Source: an uncultured Pseudomonadota bacterium (GTDB lineage: Bacteria > Pseudomonadota > Alphaproteobacteria > RF32 > CAG-239). From it: DNA of 64,000 nucleotides. Numbering within the stretch: the stretch's first letter is position 1; every line of letters begins with the position of its first letter. Under the pieces are notes generated by a model. The model did no database searches. It was given only the letters and a program-made list of their open reading frames with translations, and was not told where the DNA came from. Below are positions 15,884 to 24,593 of the stretch, in pieces. Location of the stretch: contig CASFJK010000001.1 in the NCBI GenBank assembly GCA_949295025.1, positions 124,001 through 188,000 on the forward strand. The letters are read 5' to 3'. Position numbers and translations under genes: made by a program.

Positions 15884-16810
15884 ATGAAAAAAATTTATAA
15901 TTCTATTACCGAACTGGTTGGAAAAACACCAATGTTGCAACTTTCTCGTTTGGCAAAACACTTTCACGTTAAAGCACATCTGTTGGCAAAGTGCGAATTT
16001 TTGAATCCACTTTTTTCGATAAAAGATCGTGTGGCTTTGAATATGATTGAACAAGCCGAGAAAACACATAAAATTACCAATGAAACAGTTTTTGTAGAAG
16101 CAACAAGCGGTAATACCGGTATTGGTTTGGCCGGAATTTGTGCCGCAAAAGGGTATAAACTGGTTATAACCATGCCTGAAAATATGACCAAAGAACGCAT
16201 TATGCTTATGCGCCATTTTGGAGCAGAGGTTATTTTAACCCCCGCTGAAGATGGCATGCAAGGAGCTATTGCCAAAGCCGATATGTTGGCAGAAAAAAAT
16301 GAAAATGTTATTCTTCTTCGTCAATTTTCTAATCAAGCCAATCCGGATGCTCATAGATTTACCACAAGTATTGAAATTATTGAAGATACGGCAGGTGAGG
16401 TTGATGCTTTTGTTTGTTCTGTCGGAACTTCCGGAACATTAACAGGTATTGCTTCTACATTGCGGACTTATAATCCTGATTTGTATGTGGTTGCCGTTGA
16501 GCCGGCTTCCAGTGCGGTTTTGAATGGAGGACAAGCCGGAGCTCATAAAATTCCCGGAATCGGTGCCGGTTTTGTGCCTGAATTTTATGACAAATCTTTA
16601 GTAGATGAAGTGATGGATATAACGGATGAAGATGCTGAATTCTTTTCAAAACAGCTTGGTATGCTGGAAGGTGTTTCTGCCGGTCTTTCGGCCGGAGCAG
16701 CCGTTGCCGCTGCGGTTAAACTTGGTCAGCGTCCGGAGATGAAAGGAAAGAATATTATCATCATTTTGCCGGATAGTGTGGAACGTTATCTCTCCATGCT
16801 TCAAGACTAA
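15884..16810 (+). CDS. cysK: Cysteine synthase (O-acetylserine sulfhydrylase)
   Basis: 308 residues, PLP fold type II. LVGKTPMLQL at the N-terminus, the PLP lysine in LNPLFSIKDRVAL (usually NPxxSVKDR), the substrate loop EATSGNTGIGLAG, and the phosphate-binding VGTSGTLTGIAS. Makes L-cysteine from O-acetylserine and sulfide. CysK, CysM and cystathionine beta-synthase share this fold; length without extra domains favours CysK. It stands alone, with no cysE nearby. Confidence 0.92.
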   Translation: MKKIYNSITELVGKTPMLQLSRLAKHFHVKAHLLAKCEFLNPLFSIKDRVALNMIEQAEKTHKITNETVFVEATSGNTGIGLAGICAAKGYKLVITMPENMTKERIMLMRHFGAEVILTPAEDGMQGAIAKADMLAEKNENVILLRQFSNQANPDAHRFTTSIEIIEDTAGEVDAFVCSVGTSGTLTGIASTLRTYNPDLYVVAVEPASSAVLNGGQAGAHKIPGIGAGFVPEFYDKSLVDEVMDITDEDAEFFSKQLGMLEGVSAGLSAGAAVAAAVKLGQRPEMKGKNIIIILPDSVERYLSMLQD

Positions 16811-16818
16811 TTTTTAGT

Positions 16819-16847
16819 TTGATATTTTATATATGATGATATATTTT
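16819..16847 (+). promoter_or_regulatory. Candidate sigma-70 promoter for lptG
   Basis: TTGATA (16819-16824), 17-bp spacer, TATTTT (16842-16847), about 34 bases before the ATG. Confidence 0.35.
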
Positions 16848-16880
16848 GTCGTTAATATTAATAGTTAAAAGATTGATTCA

Positions 16881-17990
16881 ATGAACCCAAAGTCCATTTT
16901 AGGTCGTTATTTGGCCAAACAAATAGTTGTTAATTTCTTATCCGTCCTCATGATGGTGGTCGGTGTGGTTTTGATGTTTGAAATGGTGGAGCTTTTGCGA
17001 AAAGCTTCCGGTCGTGATGATGTGACTTTTTGGTTCTTGTTAGAAATTGCTCTGACTAAAATGCCAAAGACCATAGATATGGTTTTTCCGTTTGTGATGA
17101 TGATTGCGGCAATGGTCACTTTTTGGCGTGTGAGCAAAAGTAACGAATTTGTTATTATTCGTGCTGCAGGTGTTTCCATTTGGGGCTTTTTGACGCCGGT
17201 TTTGTTTGCCGTTTTTGTTTTGGGGGTATTGAACATTACATTGGTTAACCCGATTGCAGCTCGTCTTTATGAAATATATGAAACGTTGGATTATCGATTT
17301 GATACCAGAAATCCGAATGCAGTTTTGTTTTCCGATAAAGGTTTATGGACGCGTGAAGCCGTAAGCGAAGACATTTTTCAGGTGATGCAGGCAAAATCTG
17401 CTCGTCAAGAAGGAAAAGATTCTTTGCTTCTTCGAAATGTGAGCATTTTGGAAATGGATAGACAATCACAACCGCAAAGAACTATAGAGGCTTTTGCTGC
17501 GGTATTGCATGAAGGATATTTTGATTTAAAAGATGTGCGCATTTATGAAGCAGGAAAACCGACAGAGACTTTGAACAGTATGAAGTATAAATCAGCTCTG
17601 ACCGTAGATAGAATTAAAGAAAATTTTGTTGAACCAGATGCTATTTCTTTTTGGAATTTGCCCGGAACAATTCGTTTTTATGAAAATGCCGGATTTTCTG
17701 CGCAAAAACATTTGATGCGTTTTTATTCTTTGTTGGTATCACCATTTTTATTATGCGCCATGGTTTTGGTCGCATCATTATTTGCATTGCGAGCAAACAA
17801 TCGTCGCGGCGGAGTGATGTTTTTGATTGTGGGTGGTATTACTACCGGTTTTGTTGTCTATTTTATGTCGCAACTGATTTATGCATTTGGTTTAAATGGA
17901 ACGGTTCCTGCCTTTTTAGCTGTTTGTACACCAACATTGGTGGCAACGCTTATCAGTGTTTCAGTACTGCTTCATTTAGAAGATGGTTAA
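16881..17990 (+). CDS. lptG: LPS export ABC transporter permease LptG (YjgP/YjgQ family)
   Basis: 369 residues: three membrane spans at the N-terminus, a periplasmic beta-jellyroll (about 135-265), and three C-terminal spans. The start LGRYLAKQIVVNFLSVL and the helix-2/3 region EFVIIRAAGVSIWGFL match the LptF/LptG family. With LptF and LptB2 it extracts LPS from the inner membrane. LptG is preferred over LptF because a second paralogue sits beside lptD further on. In most alphaproteobacteria lptF and lptG are adjacent; here they are about 12 kb apart. Confidence 0.87.
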   Translation: MNPKSILGRYLAKQIVVNFLSVLMMVVGVVLMFEMVELLRKASGRDDVTFWFLLEIALTKMPKTIDMVFPFVMMIAAMVTFWRVSKSNEFVIIRAAGVSIWGFLTPVLFAVFVLGVLNITLVNPIAARLYEIYETLDYRFDTRNPNAVLFSDKGLWTREAVSEDIFQVMQAKSARQEGKDSLLLRNVSILEMDRQSQPQRTIEAFAAVLHEGYFDLKDVRIYEAGKPTETLNSMKYKSALTVDRIKENFVEPDAISFWNLPGTIRFYENAGFSAQKHLMRFYSLLVSPFLLCAMVLVASLFALRANNRRGGVMFLIVGGITTGFVVYFMSQLIYAFGLNGTVPAFLAVCTPTLVATLISVSVLLHLEDG

Positions 17991-17992
17991 AG

Positions 17993-18019
17993 AAAAAGGC
18001 TGAGAAATCAGCCTTTTTC
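17993..18019. terminator. Bidirectional terminator between lptG and nth
   Basis: Perfect 11-bp stem AAAAAGGCTGA (17993-18003) / TCAGCCTTTTT (18008-18018) closed by a GAAA tetraloop. Confidence 0.92.
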
Positions 18020-18020
18020 T

Positions 18021-18656
18021 TTATATTCTTTTATCTTTGCTGCGACAATATGATGCAATCGGGCATTTTTCACAATCTGGTTTTTGTGCTTTGCAAATAT
18101 AGCGTCCAAACAAAACCAGCCAGTGATTGGCATTTTTAACATATTCGGTTGGCAAAACTTTCATTAAATCTTGCTCAATAGCGAGAGGAGTTTTGCCTTC
18201 ACTAAAACCTAGTCTTTGAGAAATGCGCATAACATGTGTGTCAACAGCTAAGGTCGGTTGATTAAACCAAACATTTAAGACAACATTGGCTGTTTTGCGA
18301 CCGACACCGGGGAGCTTTTCCAATGCTTCACGGTTTTCGGGTACTTCACCATGATATTTTTCAACCAGTTCCTGACTCAACGCTAAAATGTTTTTAGCTT
18401 TGTTGTTATACAGACCAATGGTCTTGATATATTCCTTGATTTTTTCTAAACCTAAATCAGCCATTTTTTGCGGAGTGTCTGCTACTTCAAATAGGGTTTT
18501 TGTTGCTTTGTTAACCCCTTTATCCGTGCTTTGTGCGGAAAGCACAACGGCAACAAGCAGAGTGAAGGCATTTTTATAGTCTAACTCACAACGGGGATTG
18601 GGATCTTCTTTTTGGAAGATTTCCATAATCTCTAAAATTTCTTTTTTATTTCTCAT
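18021..18656 (-). CDS. nth: Endonuclease III (DNA glycosylase/AP lyase)
   Basis: 211 residues. Removes oxidised pyrimidines. Helix-hairpin-helix LPGVGRKTANVVLN with the catalytic Lys in GRKTA, catalytic Asp in LAVDTHVMRIS, and a C-terminal 4Fe-4S cluster motif C-x6-C-x2-C-x5-C beginning at ICKAQKPDCEKC. Length equals that of E. coli Nth. The start overlaps the tsaD stop by 4 nt, so it is coupled to tsaD. Confidence 0.97.
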   Translation of the reverse strand: MRNKKEILEIMEIFQKEDPNPRCELDYKNAFTLLVAVVLSAQSTDKGVNKATKTLFEVADTPQKMADLGLEKIKEYIKTIGLYNNKAKNILALSQELVEKYHGEVPENREALEKLPGVGRKTANVVLNVWFNQPTLAVDTHVMRISQRLGFSEGKTPLAIEQDLMKVLPTEYVKNANHWLVLFGRYICKAQKPDCEKCPIASYCRSKDKRI

Positions 18657-19732
18657 GCCTTAACGCCTCCGGCACCGGCTGCTTTGGGGGCATTTTCATC
18701 TAAAGGCCAACGTGGACGAGGTTTGAAGTCAAGTTCGTTGGTGTAGCCCTTTTGAAAACGCTCTAAGCCGGCCCAAGCAATCATTACACCATTGTCAGTA
18801 CAAAAACGAATTGGCGGAGCTGAGAAAATTAAACCTTCTTTTTCTGCCAGAGCAGCCATCTTTTTGCGTAAATAACTATTGGCGGCAACACCTCCGGAAA
18901 CAACAATATCTTTTCCTTCAGGGCATTCTTGTTTGAAGATTTTGATGGCTTTTTCAAGTTTATGGATTAGGCAGTCGGCAACAGCCAATTGAAAGCTGGC
19001 GCAGATATCTGCCGTGTCTTTTTTATCAAGATTGACATGTTCTATATTGCCATCAACAGCATATGATTCAATGATTTTTCGTACTGCGGTTTTTAATCCG
19101 GAAAAAGACAAGTTGCAATCGCCGGAGTTTGTTAAAGGACGAGGTAAAACAAAGCGGATTTCATCACCCAGCTCGGCCATTTTTTCAATAATCGGACCAC
19201 CGGGGTAACCCAAGTTGAGCATTTTTGAAACTTTATCAAAAGCTTCTCCAGCCGCATCATCAATTGTGGTGCCAAGTCTTTCAAAATCGCCAACGCCGCG
19301 TACGATTAAAATTTGACAATGTCCACCGGAAACCAGCAATAGCAAGTAAGGATATTTGACATCTCCGGTTAAGCGTGGAGCTAAAGCGTGTCCTTCTAGG
19401 TGGTTGACAGCTATAAATGGTTTGTTTAAGGCTAAAGCCATTGCTTTGGTTGCCATAACACCAATGACAACACCCCCAATTAGACCAGGACCTGAAGAGG
19501 CGGCAAAAGCATCAATATCTTCTGCTTTTACATTGGCTTTTTTTAAGGTGTGTTCAATAATTTCGTCAATATGTTCCAAGTGTTCACGAGCTGCAATTTC
19601 GGGAACTACACCGCCAAAAACTTTGTGGTCTTCAATTTGCGTCCATAAGCATTCGCCCAGAATTTCTTTTTTTTCGTTGACTATTGCTGCGGCTGTTTCA
19701 TCACAGCTGCTCTCTATTCCTAATACCAACAT
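18653..19732 (-). CDS. tsaD: tRNA N6-adenosine threonylcarbamoyltransferase TsaD
   Basis: 359 residues. Transfers threonylcarbamoyl to A37 of tRNAs that read ANN codons. GIESSCDETAAAIV at the N-terminus, metal-binding HLEGHA near 111-116, LLVSGGHCQI, and VVSGGVAANSYLR. In alphaproteobacteria tsaD is typically divergent from hemC-hemD-mitofilin-hemY; here it is divergent from the mitofilin-like gene directly. Confidence 0.97.
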   Translation of the reverse strand: MLVLGIESSCDETAAAIVNEKKEILGECLWTQIEDHKVFGGVVPEIAAREHLEHIDEIIEHTLKKANVKAEDIDAFAASSGPGLIGGVVIGVMATKAMALALNKPFIAVNHLEGHALAPRLTGDVKYPYLLLLVSGGHCQILIVRGVGDFERLGTTIDDAAGEAFDKVSKMLNLGYPGGPIIEKMAELGDEIRFVLPRPLTNSGDCNLSFSGLKTAVRKIIESYAVDGNIEHVNLDKKDTADICASFQLAVADCLIHKLEKAIKIFKQECPEGKDIVVSGGVAANSYLRKKMAALAEKEGLIFSAPPIRFCTDNGVMIAWAGLERFQKGYTNELDFKPRPRWPLDENAPKAAGAGGVKA

Positions 19733-19816
19733 TGTTTTTTTCCGTTATTTTATTGAAAGTTTTTTTTATTTATATACACTAAGAAAATAAAAATAGCAAA
19801 TAAGGAATTTGGAAAA

Positions 19817-20827
19817 ATGGCTGATACAAAAGATAATAAAGAACAAACCGAAAATTTGTCACTGAAATCACATACTTTTGGTAAATTGGTTTTCAGAGTT
19901 TTGTTGATTGCTCTTGTTTTGGGCGGAGGTTATGCTTTTTGGAAAAATCCGAATCTGACAGATGAAATGTCAGCCAAAATGAAAGGTCTTTTTGAGACAT
20001 CAAACAGCGAATCCAAACCCAAGCCGGTTGATCAGGTTGCTTTACTGAGGCAAGAAGTGAATGACTTGAGAAACCAAATTGCCTTATTGCAACGTTTGCA
20101 AGCACAAAAGCAAGATACGGCAACTTTGGAAAAACGTTTTGAAACACTCGAGAAATTTAACCAAAACGTTATAAATTCAAAGGCAGACGTGGCTGTTGTT
20201 TTGGGAATGTTAACTCGTTTGGATGAAGCCGAACAACAATTAGATGTTTTAAGCCGAATCACTGATCAAGGTGCTGTTATTTTAACGGCGACCATGATGG
20301 TAAAAGATAGTGCGGAAAGAGGCGGTAGTTTTACTTATGAAGCAGAAGTTTTAAATCAATTGGCGGCTGATAATGTTAAAGTTAAGCCTGCTTTGGAAGT
20401 GATTCAAAAAGCGGCCGTTGATGGTATTTATAGCAATGCTTATCTTATAAAATCTTTTGATAAAGTTTATTTTTCTTTGCTTGAACAAACAAAACAAGAA
20501 TCAGAAAAAACATGGAAAGACCGTCTCAACAATAAGATAAGCGAATATATTAAAGTTCAAAAAAACGGAAAACAAGCTCCTCAAAATCAAAATGTTCAAG
20601 AATTAAATAATATAAAAATTTTGATAAATTCAGGAAATATTAAAAAAGCTGTTGTATCTTTACAGCATCTTTCTAATGAGAATCTGCAGAAAGAGCCTTT
20701 ATTGAAAGATTGGGTTGAAAAAGCTCAAACAAAAATTGCTTTTGATGAGGCTATTTCTCAGATTGCTACTTATTATTTAGCGGCTTTGAAAGTAAATTTT
20801 ATCAAAAAGGAGACGCAGCATGACTAG
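19817..20827 (+). CDS. Mitofilin/Mic60-like inner-membrane protein
   Basis: 336 residues. One N-terminal membrane span (about 27-45, LVFRVLLIALVLGGGYAFW), a coiled-coil region at about 70-120 (VALLRQEVNDLRNQIALLQ), and a helical C-terminal domain. This architecture and the position directly before hemY match the alphaproteobacterial relatives of mitochondrial Mic60, which shape inner membranes and help envelope protein assembly. Sequence similarity is low in this family, so position is the main support. hemY overlaps its end by 8 nt. Confidence 0.8.
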   Translation: MADTKDNKEQTENLSLKSHTFGKLVFRVLLIALVLGGGYAFWKNPNLTDEMSAKMKGLFETSNSESKPKPVDQVALLRQEVNDLRNQIALLQRLQAQKQDTATLEKRFETLEKFNQNVINSKADVAVVLGMLTRLDEAEQQLDVLSRITDQGAVILTATMMVKDSAERGGSFTYEAEVLNQLAADNVKVKPALEVIQKAAVDGIYSNAYLIKSFDKVYFSLLEQTKQESEKTWKDRLNNKISEYIKVQKNGKQAPQNQNVQELNNIKILINSGNIKKAVVSLQHLSNENLQKEPLLKDWVEKAQTKIAFDEAISQIATYYLAALKVNFIKKETQHD

Positions 20828-22280
20828 AAAAACTTCAATATTTATTTTTCTTGGACTTATTTTTACTTTTACAATTTGGATGATGGATAGAGCCAGCCTT
20901 GTTGCTGTGAGTTGGCGTAAGGTTTATTTTGAATTTTCTATCCCAGAAGCCATGCTCTTTCTTTTGGTTATTTTTGCCATTATTGACTTGTTGACCAGAA
21001 TCATCAGAACAGTGCAAAAAGCACAATTGAAAGAAGTCTACAGAACATCTGTTTTTAGAGATAATACAGATGAAAATGCTGCTATTGATGTTTTGGCCGG
21101 AAAAATCAGCGAGAAAATGATTATTAATCGTCATGATTTTGATAGTTCAATGCTTCTTGTGCTCCAAGCTATGACAGCTATTACTGCCGGTGATATGAAA
21201 GAAGCTCGCTCCAACCTTTCAAAGCTTAAAAAAATCATTGGTGATGACCCGATTATCGATGTCTTGAAAATGAAAATTTATAAAGGTGAAAAAGACTTTG
21301 ATAAGATGGAAAAACTCTCCGGTAAGATGATGAAAAATGAAAATGTTCAACTTATCGGTTTGAAAGCTGCCGTTGAAGCTCAAATGCAGAAAAAAGAATT
21401 TAAAGAAGCTTTGGCTACGGTTAACCGTGCATATGAACTGCGTCAAGATTTGTATTGGGTTATTGAAAGTGCTTTTGAACTGCGTGCAAAAGCCAAAGAT
21501 TGGGAAGGCGCTATGCAGGTGCTTGATGCCGGTTTGAAAAAGAAAATTATTAATAAAGTTAATTATGATAGATTTAAATCTATCGTGCTTTTGGAAAGAG
21601 CTTTTGAGTTCAAAGCCAAAAAAGATGAAGTTAACTTCTTTAAGTTTGCTTCCCAATCTTTTGAAGCGGATGAGACTTTGGTTGCTGCCGCTATATCTTT
21701 GGCTCGTTACTACAAAGAACATGATAATCAGGTTAGAAAAGCAGCTAATATTTTGACACAAGCTTGGAAGAGAAATCCGGTTGATGAGTTGGCTTATGAG
21801 TATATGAACCTCTGGCCGGAAGATGATATTTTAGACCAAATCAAACGTATTGAAGCTTGGGCTAATATGAACAGCTTGCGTCCTTCTTTGAACAATCGTT
21901 TGATTGCAGAGTTGGCCGTAAAAGCCGGTTTGTGGAACAAAGCTAAAACCGAAATTGATATGTTTATTATCAATAATCCTTGTACCAAGAAAATTGCTTC
22001 TCTTTTAGCTACATATGAAGAAAAAGCAAATAAAGACAAAAAGGCTGCCGCTGAGTGGAAACAACGCATGAAAACTTGTGATGAAGATTCCGGTTGGGTT
22101 TGTGAAGATTGCGGTGAAGTTTCTGATAAATGGGAAGCTGTTTGCGATAAATGTGGTTCTTTCGGTACTAAAAAATGGCATCTCTATATTGAGAAAAATG
22201 AAGGCGCTAAGTTTGCTGAGGTTCCACAAGAAGTGGCAGAGCAAATACCATCTCTTGATAATGAAGAAGATGATGACTAG
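20820..22280 (+). CDS. hemY: HemY-like TPR membrane protein
   Basis: 486 residues. Two N-terminal spans (about 5-22 and 42-62) surround the HemY-type segment MMDRASLVAVSWRKVYFEFS. TPR-like helical repeats follow to about residue 420. The tail holds two CxxC pairs, VCEDCGE and VCDKCGS, spaced like a small zinc ribbon (compare LapB). This is the proteobacterial TPR protein HemY, not the Bacillus protoporphyrinogen oxidase of the same name. Its linkage to heme synthesis rests on operon position, and hemC/hemD are absent here. Confidence 0.85.
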   Translation: MTRKTSIFIFLGLIFTFTIWMMDRASLVAVSWRKVYFEFSIPEAMLFLLVIFAIIDLLTRIIRTVQKAQLKEVYRTSVFRDNTDENAAIDVLAGKISEKMIINRHDFDSSMLLVLQAMTAITAGDMKEARSNLSKLKKIIGDDPIIDVLKMKIYKGEKDFDKMEKLSGKMMKNENVQLIGLKAAVEAQMQKKEFKEALATVNRAYELRQDLYWVIESAFELRAKAKDWEGAMQVLDAGLKKKIINKVNYDRFKSIVLLERAFEFKAKKDEVNFFKFASQSFEADETLVAAAISLARYYKEHDNQVRKAANILTQAWKRNPVDELAYEYMNLWPEDDILDQIKRIEAWANMNSLRPSLNNRLIAELAVKAGLWNKAKTEIDMFIINNPCTKKIASLLATYEEKANKDKKAAAEWKQRMKTCDEDSGWVCEDCGEVSDKWEAVCDKCGSFGTKKWHLYIEKNEGAKFAEVPQEVAEQIPSLDNEEDDD

Positions 22281-22294
22281 AGGAGGTTGCTGAT

Positions 22295-23695
22295 ATGACA
22301 GATTTTGCTAAAGTTAAAGCTTCTTGGCTTGAAAAATATAAGGTTGTACCGCAAACTTTGCAAGATGTTCAAAAAGTTGAAACTGCGGCAACTGCTTTTA
22401 ATACCAATGTGGATGCGGTGTTAAAAATCAGCGGTAAAAAAATAGCCGAGTTGGCAAAAAAGCAAAATCTGTCTTTGAAACAACTTCAAGATATTAAAGA
22501 AACAAAGCTTTCTACTCCACAAGATGTTATTAAAGGCATTTTCAAATGCTTTACCAAAGGTATTGCCGAAGAATGGTTGACCGAAGATAAACTTGTTTAT
22601 GATTGGATGGTCAAAAACTTAGGCTATGACCGTTTGCAGATGGGTGGACAAGGCGGTATTGTGGCAAATATTTTAGCCGTTGCCGGTGTGAAAAAAGTTT
22701 ATGCTCATGCCAACTCTTTGCCTGAATTGCAAGCTCAACAATTTTTACGCCTTGATAACTTGCTTTCTTTTGATGAAAAAGGTTATGAAAAGCCGGCTTA
22801 TCAAATTGACCGCAAAACCGATATTCCTCTCATTCACTGGATTATTGAGTTTGATAAAGGTGATAAAGTTGAACTCGATGGCGAAACTTTTGTTTGCCCG
22901 AAAGCAAACCGTTTTATTGCTACCTATGACCCATTGAACCTTCATTTGGTGATGGATGAAAACTTTGTGAAAGCCGCTGAGAAAAATAAGATTAATTATA
23001 TGATTTTATCCGGTTTTCATGCTTTGACCGAAAATAATGACGGTGTGGCGCTGACACATAGTGTTTTGCCGATGCTTAAAGTTTGGAAAGATAACGGTAC
23101 CATCGTACATTTGGAAATTGCCTCTACACAAGATTTGGCCGTACGTAAAGCCATTATTGAAAAAATTGCGCCGAAAGTTGATTCTATTGGTATCAACGAG
23201 CGCGAAGCTATCGATATTTTGGAAATTATCGGACAAGAAGAATTGGCTCAAGCTTGCGAGAAAGATACTCATAGTCAAAATATGTTCAAGGCACTGGTGT
23301 CTATTAAAAAGGCTCTTAAAGCTCCACGAATCCAGTTGCACATGTTTGGTCTTTATATCACTTTGCAAGATAAAAATACTTTTGTTTCTCCCGAAGCTAA
23401 CCTGCACGGTATGATGACAGCTGCTACGATTGCTGCCGGAAAAGCCGGTACAGGTAGCGTGAACCAAAAAGAAAACTTGCTTTGGGCACAAGGTCGTGAA
23501 GTTTCCGATGTCGGTCTTAATGAGCTTAAGGATTTGGCAGCTTATATCGGGGATGCTTCTTTGCTTGAAACAGGTATTTCAACCTTTGACGGTTTTGATG
23601 TGATTGCCCTTCCAACAATTTTGATTGAAAAGCCGATTACTCTCGTGGGTATGGGAGATACAATATCGTCGATGTCTCTTGTCTCCGCAAGATAG
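22295..23695 (+). CDS. ADP-dependent phosphofructokinase/glucokinase family sugar kinase
   Basis: 466 residues. Belongs to the ribokinase-fold ADP-dependent kinases that use ADP, not ATP, to phosphorylate glucose or fructose-6-phosphate; best known from Thermococcales, Methanococcales and animal ADPGK. Signatures: GGQGGIVANIL (sugar-binding region), ILSGFHAL, VHLEIASTQD (the HxExA-type metal motif), SIGINEREAIDIL (NxxE), and the catalytic VGMGDTISS near the C-terminus with the active-site Asp. AGGAGG precedes the ATG 8 bases away and 14 nt separate it from hemY. Glucose versus fructose-6-phosphate cannot be decided by eye. Such genes are uncommon in bacteria. Confidence 0.85.
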   Translation: MTDFAKVKASWLEKYKVVPQTLQDVQKVETAATAFNTNVDAVLKISGKKIAELAKKQNLSLKQLQDIKETKLSTPQDVIKGIFKCFTKGIAEEWLTEDKLVYDWMVKNLGYDRLQMGGQGGIVANILAVAGVKKVYAHANSLPELQAQQFLRLDNLLSFDEKGYEKPAYQIDRKTDIPLIHWIIEFDKGDKVELDGETFVCPKANRFIATYDPLNLHLVMDENFVKAAEKNKINYMILSGFHALTENNDGVALTHSVLPMLKVWKDNGTIVHLEIASTQDLAVRKAIIEKIAPKVDSIGINEREAIDILEIIGQEELAQACEKDTHSQNMFKALVSIKKALKAPRIQLHMFGLYITLQDKNTFVSPEANLHGMMTAATIAAGKAGTGSVNQKENLLWAQGREVSDVGLNELKDLAAYIGDASLLETGISTFDGFDVIALPTILIEKPITLVGMGDTISSMSLVSAR

Positions 23696-23774
23696 GGAAA
23701 AGTCTGTTCTATGGAAATCTAATACAGATTTTGCGGATAAATTGTTCAGTCATGTACTTATTTGTACCAATTCC

Positions 23775-23821
23775 GACTAGGCTTTGTTACGAACGCTGTC
23801 GCATTCTTTCAAAGCCAAGTC
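23775..23821. other. Structured intergenic hairpin of unknown role
   Basis: Stem GACTAGGCTTTG (23775-23786) / CAAAGCCAAGTC (23810-23821) with a single A-A mismatch, and inside it a weaker GAACGC/GCATTC stem. A second small GTAC...GTAC hairpin lies just upstream (23754-23766). It lies between the ADP-kinase stop and its terminator. No known RNA family recognised. Confidence 0.4.
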
Positions 23822-23836
23822 TCATTGCGTCTCCTT

Positions 23837-23866
23837 AAAGAAAGCACATTTAAGGTGCTTTCTTTT
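23837..23866 (+). terminator. Terminator after the mitofilin-hemY-kinase operon
   Basis: 11-bp perfect stem AAAGAAAGCAC (23837-23847) / GTGCTTTCTTT (23855-23865) with a 7-nt loop. Confidence 0.8.
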
Positions 23867-23929
23867 GCGGCCGTCTTCACAATTTTCCTTAAATCTTATT
23901 ATCTTTCTCATATAACAAACTTTTCTAAA

Positions 23930-23952
23930 AAACTCGTATAATGGGGAACTAG
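23930..23952 (+). repeat. Fragment of the 127-bp palindromic repeat family
   Basis: CGTATAATGGGGAACTAG (23935-23952) matches the left end of the repeats at 39579 and 63055, but the sequence then diverges and no right arm is found. It probably represents a remnant or a shared sub-motif. The stretch 23867-23929 before it shows nothing recognisable. Confidence 0.4.
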
Positions 23953-23964
23953 GCGAATAGACTT

Positions 23965-24510
23965 TTATTCCTTGTTTTCTTCCAGATATTGATTGATGGC
24001 GTCAATTACGCGGTTGACGGTGATGTCAACTTGTTCTTCTTTAGTTTCTACCACAATATTGGCTTCAGAATAATAGGGGTATTCATCTCCGATATATTTT
24101 TCTAATTTGCTTCTTAATTGGTCATCACTACCAATTAAAAACGGACGATGTTTTCTTCCGGCTGTACGATGATACAAGACATCTATATCTGCTTTGAGCC
24201 AAATGGTTAAGGCGTTCTTTTTAGCCAATTCTCTCGTTTGTTCGGCAACAAATGAACCTCCACCTGAAGCTAACACACAAGGAGCACCCTGCAACAGGCG
24301 TTTCATTACACGCATTTCTCCGGCTCTAAACTCGGTTTCACCAAAGCATTTTAATAAATCCATTAAAGACAAGCCGGCTGCTTTTTCTACTTCCGTATCA
24401 CCGTCGATAAAGGGCAAATTTAATTTTTTTGCCAATCTTTTACCAACGCTGGTTTTGCCGCTGCCCATTAAGCCGACAAGTAAAATTATTTTATCTATTT
24501 TTTTAACCAT
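23965..24510 (-). CDS. aroK: Shikimate kinase
   Basis: 181 residues. Fifth step of the shikimate pathway to aromatic amino acids. Walker A VGLMGSGKTSVGKRLA (near 12-27), the shikimate-binding FIDGDTEVE, ASGGGSFV, and the lid arginines in RTAGRKHRPFL. No aroB beside it, although aroK-aroB is the usual pair. The start follows a short spacer; the divergent neighbour is a 47-codon membrane protein gene. Confidence 0.95.
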   Translation of the reverse strand: MVKKIDKIILLVGLMGSGKTSVGKRLAKKLNLPFIDGDTEVEKAAGLSLMDLLKCFGETEFRAGEMRVMKRLLQGAPCVLASGGGSFVAEQTRELAKKNALTIWLKADIDVLYHRTAGRKHRPFLIGSDDQLRSKLEKYIGDEYPYYSEANIVVETKEEQVDITVNRVIDAINQYLEENKE

Positions 24511-24593
24511 TGTTACTTTTTTTCATTTTTCTTTTATAGATTTTGTGCTAACTGTTATATAAACAGTTTTAATTTAATTAAGGTTTATATATC

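Noticed and set aside
23696..23836. Third complete copy of the 127-bp palindrome
   Set aside because: Shares only the ATGTAC...GTAC tip; the arms do not align with copies A and B, so it is reported only as a separate hairpin and a short fragment.
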